Assembly: GCF_021130785.1 (NCBI RefSeq)
Contig: NW_025777560.1
Coordinates: forward strand, 1 to 64,000
Direction of reading: 5' to 3'
Source: Homalodisca vitripennis
Lineage: Eukaryota; Arthropoda; Insecta; Hemiptera; Cicadellidae
DNA: 64,000 nucleotides
Positions 21,689 to 32,690 of this stretch are shown here, piece by piece. The first letter of the stretch is position 1; every line of letters starts with the position of its first letter. The position numbers and the translations under genes were made by a program. The notes beneath the pieces are model-generated. The model saw only the letters and a list, made by a program, of their open reading frames with translations, had not been told where the DNA came from and searched no databases.

Positions 21689-23462
21689 ATGCCTCGTTTA
21701 AATGTATCTTATAAGAAGAAAAGTACTTTCAAAGGGAATAGGTACACAAAATTGCAATCAGTTGAGTTAGTGGAATCACATACACCGAGTGTTGCCTCGG
21801 AGCCTAGGCCTAGCTCTATCACTACTCCTGAAGGCCTCAGTACTTCACAAAGACCAAGTTCTTCTTCAAAAAAACTGAACTTCTCTGTTTATGACAGGTT
21901 TGAGCCCAAAGGTAATGGTAACTGTATTTTTAATGTAGACAAACTAAGTGAGGTTATAAAAGGTTTTGTGCGATGTAAACATTGCGGTGGCTATGACTGT
22001 GTCGAATTGGCTGTGTCACAGGAAGAACGACATGGACTGTCTGTAAATGTTGACATTGCATGTTCAAAATGTTCCACTGGAGTTCGTTTCAGGAACTCAG
22101 ACCTCTGTGAAAACAATAAATATGACATAAACCTACGATTTATTTATGGTATGAGAACTATTGGCCGGGGTCTTAGCGCAGGGCAATATTCTTTGTTCAC
22201 TTCTTGATCTACCATCTCCACCTCAAAAGTATTCTGTATACGCACAAACACTAAATACAGCTGTAGAAGCATGTGCTAAAGATAGTATGGCCCTAGCACG
22301 AGAAGAAGCAGTCACAGAAAATGGTGGTAATTCTGACTTGGCAGTAGCGTTGAATGGGACGTGGCAGAAGCGCGGCCACACATCTAAAAATGGAATTATG
22401 TCTGTTACTAGTGTAGACACTACCAACGTTCTTGACATGCATGTTATGTCTAAGTTTTGCCATACTTGCACTATGGCTGAAAATACTAAGCAAGTTCCTA
22501 AGGTTCATGTATGCACAAAAATTTTCCAAGGTTCAAGTGGTACAATGGAGGTTAGTGGTGCGGTAAAGCTGTTTTACGATTCTGTTGATCACGGTGTGCG
22601 ATACGTAAAGTATTTAGGAGACGGTGATAGTAAGGGCTATCAGACAGTTGTTTCTGAACAGCCGTATGGTAAAGATGTAAAGATAGAAAAACTTGAGTGT
22701 ATCGGCCACATACAAAAACGAATGGAGACGAGACTTCGGCAGCTAAAAAGGGATTATAAAGGCAAAATGTTGGATGACGGTAAAAAGATTGGAGGTAAAA
22801 ATAGGCTCACTGATCTAGATATTGACAAGTTGCAGACATATTATGGATTAGCCATTAGACGAGCAGTGTCGGATAACACTGGAGTACAAGGCATGAGAAG
22901 GAATATATGGGCCATCTATTTCCATAAGCTGACAAAACTCCCCAACATGGCCTATGCCCAAAGGGAGCTGATTCTTGGTGTGCCTATAATAAATCAAAAG
23001 AACTGAAGCAGTCTTATAGCCATAGTCACAGCATTCCTGAAGCTATCTTACTTGCCATGAAAAAAATATTTACTGACTTGTCAAATCCTGACCTTTTAAA
23101 AAAGTGCCTTCATGGCCAAACACAAAACCAGAATGAAAGTTTTAATAACATAGTTTGGTCAAAAATTCCAAAAAACACATTTGTTAGGTTAGATACTTTG
23201 AAGCTTAGGGCCAATGATGCAGTTTTTAACCTTCAATGATGGTTATTCCAGTAAGTTGAGGGCGTTTGATAAATTAGGACTAAAAATGTCTAAAAAGTCG
23301 GTCGACGCACTTCGCACCATGGCCAGAATAAGATTGAAGAAAACAGAAAAGGCAACAGAAGAAATGTCAAAAGCAGCTAGACAGGCCAGGAGAGCTAAGA
23401 GGAAGCTGCAAGAAGACAAGGAAATGGATGCTGATGATCCAGATTATGGTGCAGAACTGTGA
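21689..23462 (+). pseudogene. Mutator-like (MULE) transposase
   Basis: MPRLNVSYKKKSTFKGNR at 21689 is preferred over an earlier in-frame ATG because related proteins begin MPR. N-terminal region with paired cysteines (CKHCGGYDC...CSKC, 21980-22075). Core: NGTWQKRGHTSKNG (near 22350), YLGDGDSKGYQTVV (near 22615), KLECIGHIQKRMETRLR, GGKNRLTDLDIDKLQTYYGL, then CLHGQTQNQNESFN (near 23105), and a basic C-terminal coiled segment. It matches the animal Mutator-like transposase domain. The first catalytic position, normally DGTW, is NGTW here. Frame breaks near 22190, 22980 and 23230. It would cut and paste MULE DNA. Confidence 0.85.
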
Positions 23463-23522
23463 GTAGATTTTTTCTTTAACGCTCATTAACCGAAATTTGA
23501 TTTTTTTTGTACAAAGGTACAT

Positions 23523-23802
23523 TTTTCTCAGGAACTATAAAAGATACAGAGTTCAATTTTTTTATGCATATACACCTACATAATACCAAGTAACAGCACT
23601 AGAATTATAACATTTAAATTTGTAGTTACTGAGAAAAAAAAAAAATTATGTAAAAAAAGTTAGTAAAAAATAGCATATTAAAAAAATCTTTTTTCAACAA
23701 TTAAATAAGATATTAAAATAATTCTAGTAGTGTAGCTTTACAATACATAGGGCTATACAGATATAAAATTCCAACTCAATATCTCTTATAGTTCCTGAGA
23801 AA
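23523..23802. repeat. Inverted repeat of about 30 bp downstream of the MULE gene
   Basis: TTTTTCTCAGGAACTATAA at 23523 recurs inverted as TTATAGTTCCTGAGAAAA (23785-23802), with similarity extending to about 30 bp (arms 23523-23552 and 23773-23802). It may belong to the MULE terminal region. Confidence 0.6.
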
Positions 23803-25761
23803 AGTCCCTTAAAAAATGAGATGAGTGCTAATGTAAGTTAGTATTAGCATACGAAAAGACTATAAAATTATAGCCTACTAAGAAATATTTAGCTCAAGTT
23901 TCAGTTTACAATTTTGGATCCAAGTAAAGTAGCCTAACCATTAATCACAATCCAAATCCAAAAAATATATGTATATTATCAAGAGTTTAATTTAGTCCTT
24001 ATATCAACTTGTAATTAATCTGAGCCTATTGTTACAGGTGTACCAGATTCAAATGTTTCAATGGCATATCAGAAGATGTTTGTCTCAGAATCTTCAAGCG
24101 CCTTCACGATCTTCCCACTAAAAACGAACAGGGGCTTTTTTTATTCAGAGTCTCATTGAACCACATTAGGTAAAACAAAGAAGATCTAATAAAGATGAAT
24201 CAACGAAAAAGTAGAGAAATCTTTTAGTTACTTTGTACTTCTAGACGGAACAAAACAATAAGTTTGTTACAAGGCTTTTTTGGCACTCCACGCTATTACC
24301 GACAAAAGAGTGAAGAGGCTACGAAATTTATTACTGTTGGGGAAAAAATCCTGAAGATAATCGGGGTAAAAGGCCAAGTGCTAGCAAATTGTCTGCAGAA
24401 ACTAGGGAAGTTCTTCGTCAACATATTGAGAGTTTTCCCGTTAAAACTTCTCACTATTCTGGAAAGAATAAACAGTATTTAGATGCTAGACTTAGCATTT
24501 ACAAAATGTACTGTTTTCTTCAGGAAAAATATCCAAATCTAAAATGTAGCTTTCAGTTTTTTTTGCAATTTTTTAACAGTAACTATAATTTAAGTCTTGG
24601 AAGACCACAGATTGACTGTTGCTGCACTTGCGAGGAGTTAAAGTAAAAGTAAAGATAAAAAACCCACACATAGCTGACAGTGTAAAAAAGGCAGCTGTTG
24701 CAGGATTAATTATTAATAAGCGCAGAGCAAATAAATTTCATACAAAACTGAAAAATGAGGCAAATCTGATGAGCCACATCTGATGAGCCACATATGATGA
24801 CACTCTGTATGAACTTCATGCAGAATGTCCCCTTGCCTCAAATACCGGTTCAGGAAACCTTCTACTTGAAACAGTTAACTGTTAACATTTTCTGCATTCA
24901 TAACATCAAGCAGAATACATCTAAATTATACGTTTATCATGAAGGTATTTCAAACAAAGGGCCTAACGAGGTATGCTCTTTTCTAATGGATTATTTGCAA
25001 GAAGATGTCCCGCACAATGTTACAGAGCCAAGACTGTTTGCCGACAACTGTGCGGGGCAAAACAAGAACCATGCTCTATCTAGACTAATGATAGCTTTAA
25101 CTGGACGATTTAAAAAAATACAACAATTTTTCCCCACTAGAGGACACTCGTTCTTGCCTTACGACAGGGATTTTTCCACGATTAAGCGTGAACTTAAAAA
25201 ACACGATAGGCTATATTCAGTTGAAGAAATCAGAACTCTTATCATTGCAAGCAGCAAGCCAGGGAATTTTATGGTAAAAGAGGTTTAAACAGAAGAAAAC
25301 ATAAAAGACTGGTGGCCCCGTTTTCACAAAAAGTCGTGTATCTCTGAAGAAAAACGAAGTCGGGCTATTCCTAAAAACGAAAAGGTCCATTTGGAATCAG
25401 CTCTTTTATGCATTTTCATTATGATAACAGCCTACCTGGCACAGTAATGGCCTATCACTTTATTGATAATTTAATCAAACGCACGTTCAAATTGGCTTAT
25501 GATTCTAACGACATACCTACTCTTCCAACATCGTTGGCATATCACGAAGGAAAAGTTCCCATCAAGAAAACCAAAATCGAAGACATTTCAAAACTCAAAC
25601 CATATATTCCACAACAGTATGATGAGTTTTACTCAGAAATAATTGAGTGGCCTACAGTAGATATTCGTAGTGTTGAAGACCAAGATGAAGTTTTAAAACT
25701 ACAACTAACGAGTATTCATGTAAATTCCATATTTTATAATTTCATGTTAAATAAAACTTAG

Positions 25762-26160
25762 TTGATGAAAGAGAATTAATGTTATATTAATAATTTTAAA
25801 GTAACCTTACCTCAAACAACTCTGACATATTTTAAACAATAACAAAGATTTTTTTAAATATATTAGAAAAATAAAATTGCTTCCATGCAAAAAGGACTTA
25901 AGTTAAGCAAAGAAAAAAATTTTTTTTTACAAAAAAAAATAAAACTAAATAATTCCAAAAAAGTACTCAATAGTAAGGAACTATAACATAAATAAAATTT
26001 ATTTTTTCCAATAACATTCTATAAAAACTTAAACTTTAAGATAGTTTTTTTTTTAGTTTTCTCAAAATGAGTGTCTTATGACTGAAGCCCTTTTTGCATG
26101 GACCGATTCAACTGTATTGGTAATTACTCAGGCACAATCGGGGGCATGGAATCAGTTGCT
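25762..26160. other. AT-rich 3' flank and unresolved junction
   Basis: A- and T-rich sequence after the lineage a stop codon, then GACTGAAGCCCTTTTTGC and a short mixed segment that meets LINE copy 3 at about 26161. I see no terminal repeat or target duplication that would fix the boundary. Confidence 0.5.
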
Positions 26161-27340
26161 TTAAATGGAGCAGTTGCTATTTAAAGGGGAGTCGTTATTT
26201 CGATTTAAATTAATAGGCAACCTTTCCTGAGCAGCTTTAAAATGTTGAAAGTCGAGGCAATACGACGACGTCTTGGAAACTTGCTCAAAGTGAGCCGAAA
26301 ACAAGTTAGCAACTGTTTGAGGATCTGTGACTATATCACCGCGACGTTCTAGACCAATTATGGAAGGCGGAGAGGGCCTGTTGCAAACTGAACGTAATTT
26401 TTTCCAAAGATCAGACGTAGGAGTAGTTCTCTTTATTTTATCAATATAGTCTAACCAGGACTGTCGCCGACTCAACCTGAAAACTTGCCTTGCCTTTGCT
26501 CTCGATCTTCTGTAATTTTCAAGATTTTGTGCCGTAGGACGTCTGTTAAATACCTTAAGACATTTTCTACTGTCTTTTAGAGCCTTCGAACATTCCTCTG
26601 ACCACCACGGAACTGCGTGACGACTTTGTTTCCCTGAGGATTTGGGAATGCTCAACTCGGCCGCTGAAATAAGAGCTGATGTAAATGATGCAGTTACTAT
26701 TTCAATGTCAGTATTTTCAGTGTTAATGGTTAGAGGATTTAAGCCATTTCTAAATTCATTCCAATCCGCTTTCTGAATTTTCCACCTTGGAGGCCTGTCG
26801 ATTGCAGAAGGAAACGATTAAGAGACTATGGTAATGGGCGCATGGTCACTCCCTGACAGGTCTGGAAGAACGGACCAGTGGACCCTGGTTCCCAAACACG
26901 GACTGCATATCGACAAATCAATTGCCGACCACACGCCGGTTCTAGGACACATGTAGGTGGCTGACCCGTCGTTGAGTACGACCGTTTGCACCTCATCCCA
27001 CAACCCCGAAAGCATGTTGCCCCTCTGACTACAATGACTGGAACCCCAGGAACGATGATGTGCGTTGAAATCGCCAACAATCAAGAACGGAGAGGGAAGC
27101 TGATTGATTAGATCACGCAGATCGTCAAGGACCAGGTCGTAAGGTAGAGGTGGAATGTATATAGAGCAGATTATTATTTTAATAGGAATGTTTATTGTTA
27201 TTATAATTGCTTGTATATTTGTGACGATGTTCAAGACTCTGGCGTTCAAACAAGAATCCGAATGAACCGCAACACCGCCACAGGCTATTTCTTGCTGGTG
27301 ATCTAATAGAAAAGTGTCATAACCATTGATTTTAAGTGGT
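26161..27340 (-). pseudogene. LINE ORF2 fragment: endonuclease end and RT N-terminus
   Basis: From 27340 downward: LPLKINGYDTFLLDHQQEIACGG (endonuclease), ICSIYIPPLPYDL, VGDFNAHHRSWGSSH, TYMCPRTGVWSAIDLSIC and LSGSDHAPITIV. After a frame break at 26818 come VPWWSEECSKALKDSRKCLK, RRQSWLDYIDKIKRTTPTSDLWKKL and TDPQTVANLFSAHFEQVSKTSSY. It ends before the RT fingers. It is less decayed than copy 1. Confidence 0.87.
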
Positions 27341-27341
27341 A

Positions 27342-30042
27342 GGGGAGAGCGGGGCAAGTTGATACGTGGGCAAATTGATACTGATGTGACTGTGAGCTAA
27401 CGCGCATGCGCAGGGCGGACATGAGTCAGTAGAGGCTGTTGTTTACCGAGACGCAGTGCCACACGGCGTCCAGCTGTCAACAGAGTACTCTACGTGTTTT
27501 TATTGTTGAAATTGTGTTTTCATGAGTAGAAAGTAATTGTTGGCTAGTGTGTTTGAGTTGGCGTACCAGCAAGAGGATAATATTCAGGAAGTTCACTGTT
27601 AGCACAGTTAAACACCTGTTTCTTGGTAAGAATTCCATGATAGTTTCATATTTCTGGACTTTATATTTTAGAGACTTAAGTTAGACTTAAGAGACAATTA
27701 TTCAATGGGGCAAGTTGATACGCGTAGCTGGGGCAAATTGATACAGTGTATCAACGTACCCCAATATTGTAAAAATTAGAGTTTTGTCTTTTCTTACAGA
27801 AACATGGTGCGGAATTATACCAGGAAGACAGATCGAGGGAAAGTCCCGGATGAGAGCTTTGAAAAAGCCTATGAAGCTGTCAAGACCAAAACCATGTCTT
27901 TGCGGGAAGCAGCTGTAGCCTTTGAGATCGACAAAATGACATTGTTTAGATTTATAAGAAAAAAAGATGAATCGCAAGGTCAAACCGTTACAATGGGGTA
28001 TGCCAAACCAAGACAAATTTGTCCAGACCAATTAGAATCTCAACTCGAAGAGTATATAATACACTCTTCAAAAATCTACTACGGACTTACACCACAAAAC
28101 ATCAAAGTTTTAGCTTACGAACTTGCTATGGCTAATAGGAATATCATTACATTACCTGATTCATGGATTAACCATAAAATGGCTACAAAGGACTGGTTTA
28201 GCTTATTTATGAAAAGACACCCTAGACTATCAATCAGGGAGCCTGAGGCTACGAGCCTTAGTCGCGCTACCAGTTTTAATAAAGTCAATGTTGATCTATT
28301 TTTTGACAATTTGAAGAGTACTTTAGATAAATACAAAATTGAACCTAAGGATATTTGGAATATTGACGAGACCGGTGTGCAAACAGTTCAGAGGCCAAAC
28401 AAAATCGTAGCTCAGAAAGGAGTACGCCAAGTAGGGAAAGCTACGTCAGCAGAAAGGGGGCAGACTGTCACTATGGTATTGGCTGTCAGTGCCATCGGCA
28501 ACTCAGTTCCTCCAATGTTCGTATTCCCAAGAGTATTCTTCAAGGATCACTTCATCATTAACGGGCCACCAGGATGTATTGGAACTTCCTACCCATCCGG
28601 ATGGATTACATCTGAATCGTTTTTGACGTTCATTAAACATTTTTCACGGCCACGTAAGATCTAGCAAGAGCAATCCCTGCTTGTTGGTTTTGGATAACCA
28701 TGAATCACACTTATCTATTGAAGTGCTCAACTTCTGCAAAGAAAATGGTGTCGTCATGTTGTCTTTTCCCCCCCACACTTCCCACCGCCTGCAACCGCTT
28801 GACAGGTCAGTTTATGGGCCTTTCAAAAGATTTTACTTCGCTTCAGTCGACGACTGGATGGTCAACAATGCAGGGATAACTGTAACAATCTACGACATTT
28901 CTGGCATAGTAAAGATGGCACTCCCTAGAGCAACAAATCCTACAAATATTATATCTGGATTTCAAGCAACAGGAATCGCGCCATACAACAGAGAAGTGTT
29001 TACTGAGGATGACTTCTTGTCCAGCGCAGTCACGGATAGAGAGATGACTTCACAAGACAGCACTGTCAAGACTTCTCAAGCTGGGACAAGCAACGCTGAT
29101 GGTCTACACTCCAAAGTGAACCGAACTGAGACTACAACTGCAGTTCCATCTACTAATAAGGATGTTTCTGTAGGCGTATTCACTGTAAGCCCTCAAGAAA
29201 TCCGCCCCTACCCTAAAGCTGGAGAGCGAAAAAATATCAAAAAAGGGAGGAAATCTTTAAAATCCGCTATCCTTACTAGCACACCAGTTAAGGAGAGGCT
29301 GGAAGTGGAAGCCAAAAAAAAGGAAGCTAAAATGGTAGCCAAGTCAGAAAACGCCAAAAAAAGACTTTTTAAAATGATAGAGAGTCAGACTAAGGAGAAG
29401 AACAAGGTGAAGAAACAGAAATGCGTCCCAAAGAATAAAATGAAGGTTGAATCAGAGTCGGAGGAAAAGAACGACGCCCTGTGTCTCATATGTTTGGAGC
29501 CATTCTCCGAATCCAAGCCAGGTCAGGACTGGATACAGTGCATTTCTTGCAAAAAATGGGCCCATATAGAATGTGGGAAAGACTGTAAAATGTACACTTG
29601 TATTCACTGTACATCTGACTTTGTAATCAGTGATTCTGAGTAGGTTATGAACACAATCTCATAAACTGTGTGTTTAAAATAGTTTAATAATATGTCTTAC
29701 GTTACCTTTGTACTATATTCTGCTTAATACATTTTTTCGATTGTCTATTAAGTGATTATTTGCTACCTTAATGTCTATTAGCTTATTATTTATACACTTG
29801 TATCAACTTGCCTCTCGCTAGTATCAACTTGCCCCCATGTGGGGAACATTGATACACTTTACAGCATTAAACAAATATTTTAATTTTGGGAGATATATAT
29901 AGTTAATCAAAGCGTCAATACCATAGAAAAGTGTACAAATAATTGAAGTATAATATCAGTATTTTTCCAATTACAAAATAATTCAAACAAAAAATGTAAA
30001 AAATAAAATCTGAAGTTTGTCTCCACATGCCCCGCTCTCCCC
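27342..30042 (+). mobile_element. pogo-type DNA transposon, near intact
   Basis: 2,701 bp flanked by TA on both sides (27340-27341 and 30043-30044). Both ends read GGGGAGAGCGGGGCA inward. Copies of CAAGTTGATAC or its variants follow each end (27355, 27370, 27710, 27734; inverted at 29801-29855). The flanking LINE endonuclease sequence is continuous without it. TA duplication and the DDE_1 protein inside identify the pogo branch of Tc1/mariner. Confidence 0.93.
27804..29643 (+). CDS. pogo transposase with C-terminal PHD-like finger
   Basis: ATG at 27804 (MVRNYTRKTDRGKVPDESFE). N-terminal psq-type helix-turn-helix (MSLREAAVAFEIDKMTLFRF), CENP-B-like DNA-binding region (DWFSLFMKRHPRLSIREPE), then the DDE_1 domain: WNIDETGVQT, LVLDNHESHLS and HRLQPLDRSVYGPFKRFY give three aspartates. 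A basic Lys-rich stretch (29230-29460) leads to a C4HC3 finger (CLICLEPF...CISCKKWAHIEC...CIHC, 29485-29620). One frameshift, near 28650, separates two ORFs that otherwise make one protein of about 610 residues. With all catalytic residues present and a single indel, this is the least damaged autonomous element in the window. Confidence 0.9.
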
Positions 30043-30044
30043 TA

Positions 30045-30162
30045 TGTGAGGAGCTAATTTGGTTTCTTGAATACAGATTATTTTGGGCCTTTTTGTATTT
30101 ATAAGTAGTTTTAAATCCTCTAAATGACTTCTTAAACCATTAATATTCCATTGAATAAGCAT
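30045..30162 (-). pseudogene. Start of LINE ORF2, cut off by the pogo insertion
   Basis: From the ATG at 30162 the minus strand encodes MLIQWNINGLRSHLEDLK, KRPKIICIQETK-like residues, and stops at the TA (30043-30044) where the pogo element begins. It is the missing N-terminus of the fragment at 26161-27340. Confidence 0.82.
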
Positions 30163-30301
30163 GATTTTATTTTATTTTATTATTATAATTCATGCAATAT
30201 TTTACTTCTTTACTACATAGTAATTTTTTTTTCTTTGTTTTGTAACAGGGCGGAAAGTTCCAAGCAACGTTTGGAACTCCGTCCGGAGTTCCAAAGAATC
30301 C

Positions 30302-31625
30302 TCAGTTTGTGTCATCATCATTGATGGACAGTTGAGATGACTTATATGATGACGTGTTAGGGTTCCTAACAGACACTTTTGACCTGTTATCGACTTTAGT
30401 TTGAATATTCTTCTTAAGCTTTTCTGACAATTTCTTTCTCTCTTCTAAACTTAAGGCAGGTTTCAAATTTTGCTGAACTTTATCTCTATACGTAACACAT
30501 CCTGGTGAAGGTTTAACATAAGACTGTGCATTAGGTTTAGAGGAGGTCTGAACGTCTCGGGGAGATTTACTGGGCAAGACCACAGACTGTTCCCCAGCAC
30601 CTGCGGCGAGTTGCTGAACCAGAGCAGCCACCTGCTCAGTCAATGCACGCACCATACCCTCCAAGACTGTACATGAGGAACACTGTGCGGTCTGAACAGG
30701 GACAGATACAGCTTCAGAGTAGGAAACTCCTTTTTTGGAGTTTGGGGCGACCCTCCTCCTGTACTCTTTACGCGCCTCTTTAAATTAAAGCTTTTCGATA
30801 GTCATAATTTTTAATATTTCTTTTTCTTCTTTAAAGATATTACACTCTCTTGAGTATGCCGGATGTTTCCCCTTGCAATTGATGCATCGCGTCTCATTTT
30901 TGCACCCCTCCTCTTGGTGTCCTTCATCACCACAGCGGGAACATGTCTCTGGGTTCGAACACACTTTACTTGTGCCCGAACCTCTGACAGCGGAAACACT
31001 ACTGGGGGTTTTTAAAGTACGGCCGCACAGACAGAGACAAATAACCGGCTTTGATGGTTTCTGGCGGATGGGGTTTTGCAAAGGTTATAATAAAACCCGG
31101 GGTAGGAACCTTTAACCCCGTTTCGGTCCGAACAATCCTGACCACATCAGTCACCATCTCGCACTGCAGCTCAACCTTTATTTCCTCTTCACTGCAGTCC
31201 ATAAGGTCTCGACAGAAAACGATTCCCTTGGAAGAGTACAGAGAGGCATGAGGCTGGACAGTAATCGCTACCTGGTCGATTTTAAGGAACTTCTTGGATT
31301 GGATGCAATTTGCAGCCTCCACCAGGATAGTTCCATTCCTCAGCTTCCTTAAAGATTTAGGTTGCCCTCCACAGGCTACTAAAGATTTGTGGATAAGGAA
31401 CGGGCTCACCTTAGTCAGGGTTTTACCATCTTCCTTATGACTTAGCACAAGAAATAAGGGAGTAGGAATATTTATCTCATCGTCGGTTTGTTCTTTTTCC
31501 ATTTTTCTTTGCTTGTTTTGATCGAGCTCACATTCTGAGTCAGACAACTGCCGTTTCTTCTCCAGATCACTTTGATCTCTTGTTACTACGCTTTGCCCTG
31601 GTTTGGGGGTGGTTTCGGTTACCAT
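30302..31625 (-). pseudogene. LINE ORF1 (Gag-like), copy 3
   Basis: Starts MVTETTPKPGQSVVTRD at 31625. It has PTPLFLVLSHKEDGKTL, VSPFLIHKSLVACGG, CSEEEIKVELQCEMVTDVVRI, then CCHC knuckles (CSNPETCSRCGDEGHQEEGC and CINCKGKHPAYSREC), and a Ser/Lys tail. Breaks near 31000 and 30785. It supplies the uninterrupted form of the region frameshifted in copy 2. Confidence 0.86.
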
Positions 31626-32097
31626 AAGTATTTTAACCAGCGCATCGTGTGTAAGGGTGCAGGACGAGATACATCGGGAACGGGCACGCCCTCGATAAAA
31701 CTGGGTCCCGTGGGAGTCCAGGTTAATCTACCCCAGATCCCCGGGCCCGGTGTTGACTCGTTTAACCACACTGGGTATACTCGCACGGCCTGGGCTCGCA
31801 CGTTGCAGCAGGAGCTCCGACACTCCTGCTCAATACACACTTCATGACTAAGGACATCGAAGTAGCTGGCTTCTGAACCAGTACATGACTTACGCCTCGT
31901 CAGAGTCAAGCTCACATCAGCTCTCACCGACACCAGATAGGGCACCTAGTGCCGGCTTAAGCACTCCCAGCGAGCCATGTACTGGAAACGGTCGAACAGA
32001 GCAGGGTACTAATAGACCCTGGATGGGGATTGGGTAGGAATTAAGGAAATGGTTAGGTGGGTGTAGGCAGTTTTAACTTCATACCCAGGACGAGACC

Positions 32098-32690
32098 TGC
32101 TATAGAAACGGATGTGGCCAACTGTACTGGCCACCATATCTGAGAGGACAATACTTAAAAGACCGTTCGGAGGGAAAAAGGGTTAATCATAGTTATGACT
32201 GTGGATCAACTTGTAAGCATACACTACTCTATAGTCGCATATGCCATTTAATAATAAGAGGTGTCGATTAAGTACATAATACATAACAGAATATTAATCC
32301 TTTACACTAATTATAGTTGTTGACCATGGATCTCTACTTGTTAGCATTGACCCATTGCGCATCACTGACGAGCTGCGCTCGTCACGCAGCGATCGGGCCT
32401 AACAGCACTATGACGAGCTCAGGTTGCAAAAGCGGTCTGCTTTTAAGTTTTCCTCCAAATAGTTCTATTAATATCTGATAGATTGGGCGATCGTCTTCAC
32501 TTGTCAACTAAGAGTGTTTAACAACGGTCTTACGTCCTACAGATCGCAGTTGTATGTCGAAGATGAAAAATCATTCATATGAGTTTACTCTCTGCTTTTT
32601 AGCGATTCTGATTGGTTGTTTTCCTCAGCTGTTATTATAATACTTTGAGGTTAGTGACTCAGTTAACTCAGCATTCGACAACATACCATA
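32098..32690 (+). repeat. Left-end block of the lineage b element, copy 1
   Basis: About 600 bp from GACCTGCTATAGAAACGG to CATTCGACAACATACCAT, repeated at 41263-41872 with few differences. It contains GTGGCCAACTGTACTGGCCAC, a perfect TGACGAGC/GCTCGTCA hairpin near 32361, and partial copies of the 131-bp unit. It lies directly outside the 5' end of LINE copy 3. No terminal repeat is certain. Confidence 0.75.

Larger units (their letters stand above)
21256..24037 (+). mobile_element. Mutator-like element in the intron of the DUF7869-like gene
   Basis: The 2.8-kb first intron of lineage a (GTAAAT donor at 21256, GTTACAG acceptor ending 24037) contains a complete Mutator-like transposase in the same orientation. 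I could not define its terminal repeats; TTTTAAGGGG near 21278 and CCCTTAAAAAA near 23807 are only a weak pair. The listed span is that of the intron, not the exact element. Confidence 0.65.
21071..25761 (+). pseudogene. DUF7869-like putative transposase, lineage a, three exons
   Basis: Exon 1 starts at ATG 21071 (MDTEMIEDGSLHFKN) and carries SNWKRNVKTLSKLRGEEHED. The donor at 21256 follows GPDC. Exon 2 is 24038-24169; exon 3 begins at 24245. The frame is kept across both junctions. Exon 3 has ESFPVKTSHYSGKNKQYLDA, a CCCTCEELK cysteine cluster, MNFMQNVPLPQIP (the first acid of the usual (F/V)DFMQN motif is replaced by N), FADNCAGQNKNHALSRL (near 25040) and RGHSFLPYDRDFSTIKRE (near 25150). The C-terminus is KIEDISKLKPYIPQQYDEFY. 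The layout matches lineage d (60375-63191). Frameshifts near 24400 and 24650, stops near 24780. The family name is from memory. I infer a DDE-type transposase; no direct evidence of function. Confidence 0.75.
26161..32100 (-). mobile_element. I-type non-LTR retrotransposon, copy 3, 3'-truncated
   Basis: Minus-strand copy of the same family. 5' UTR at about 32100-31626, ORF1 at 31625-30302, ORF2 start at about 30162 (MLIQWNINGL), endonuclease continuing to 26818 across an inserted pogo element (27342-30042), then the RT N-terminal region to 26161, where homology stops. The catalytic RT palm and RNase H are missing. Confidence 0.85.

Noticed and set aside
20752..26164. TTAA at 20752-20755 and 26161-26164 as the borders of lineage a
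   Set aside because: The inward sequences (GAGGAGTGCC and AGCAACTGATT) are not inverted copies of each other, and the first TTAA is already explained by piggyBac B.
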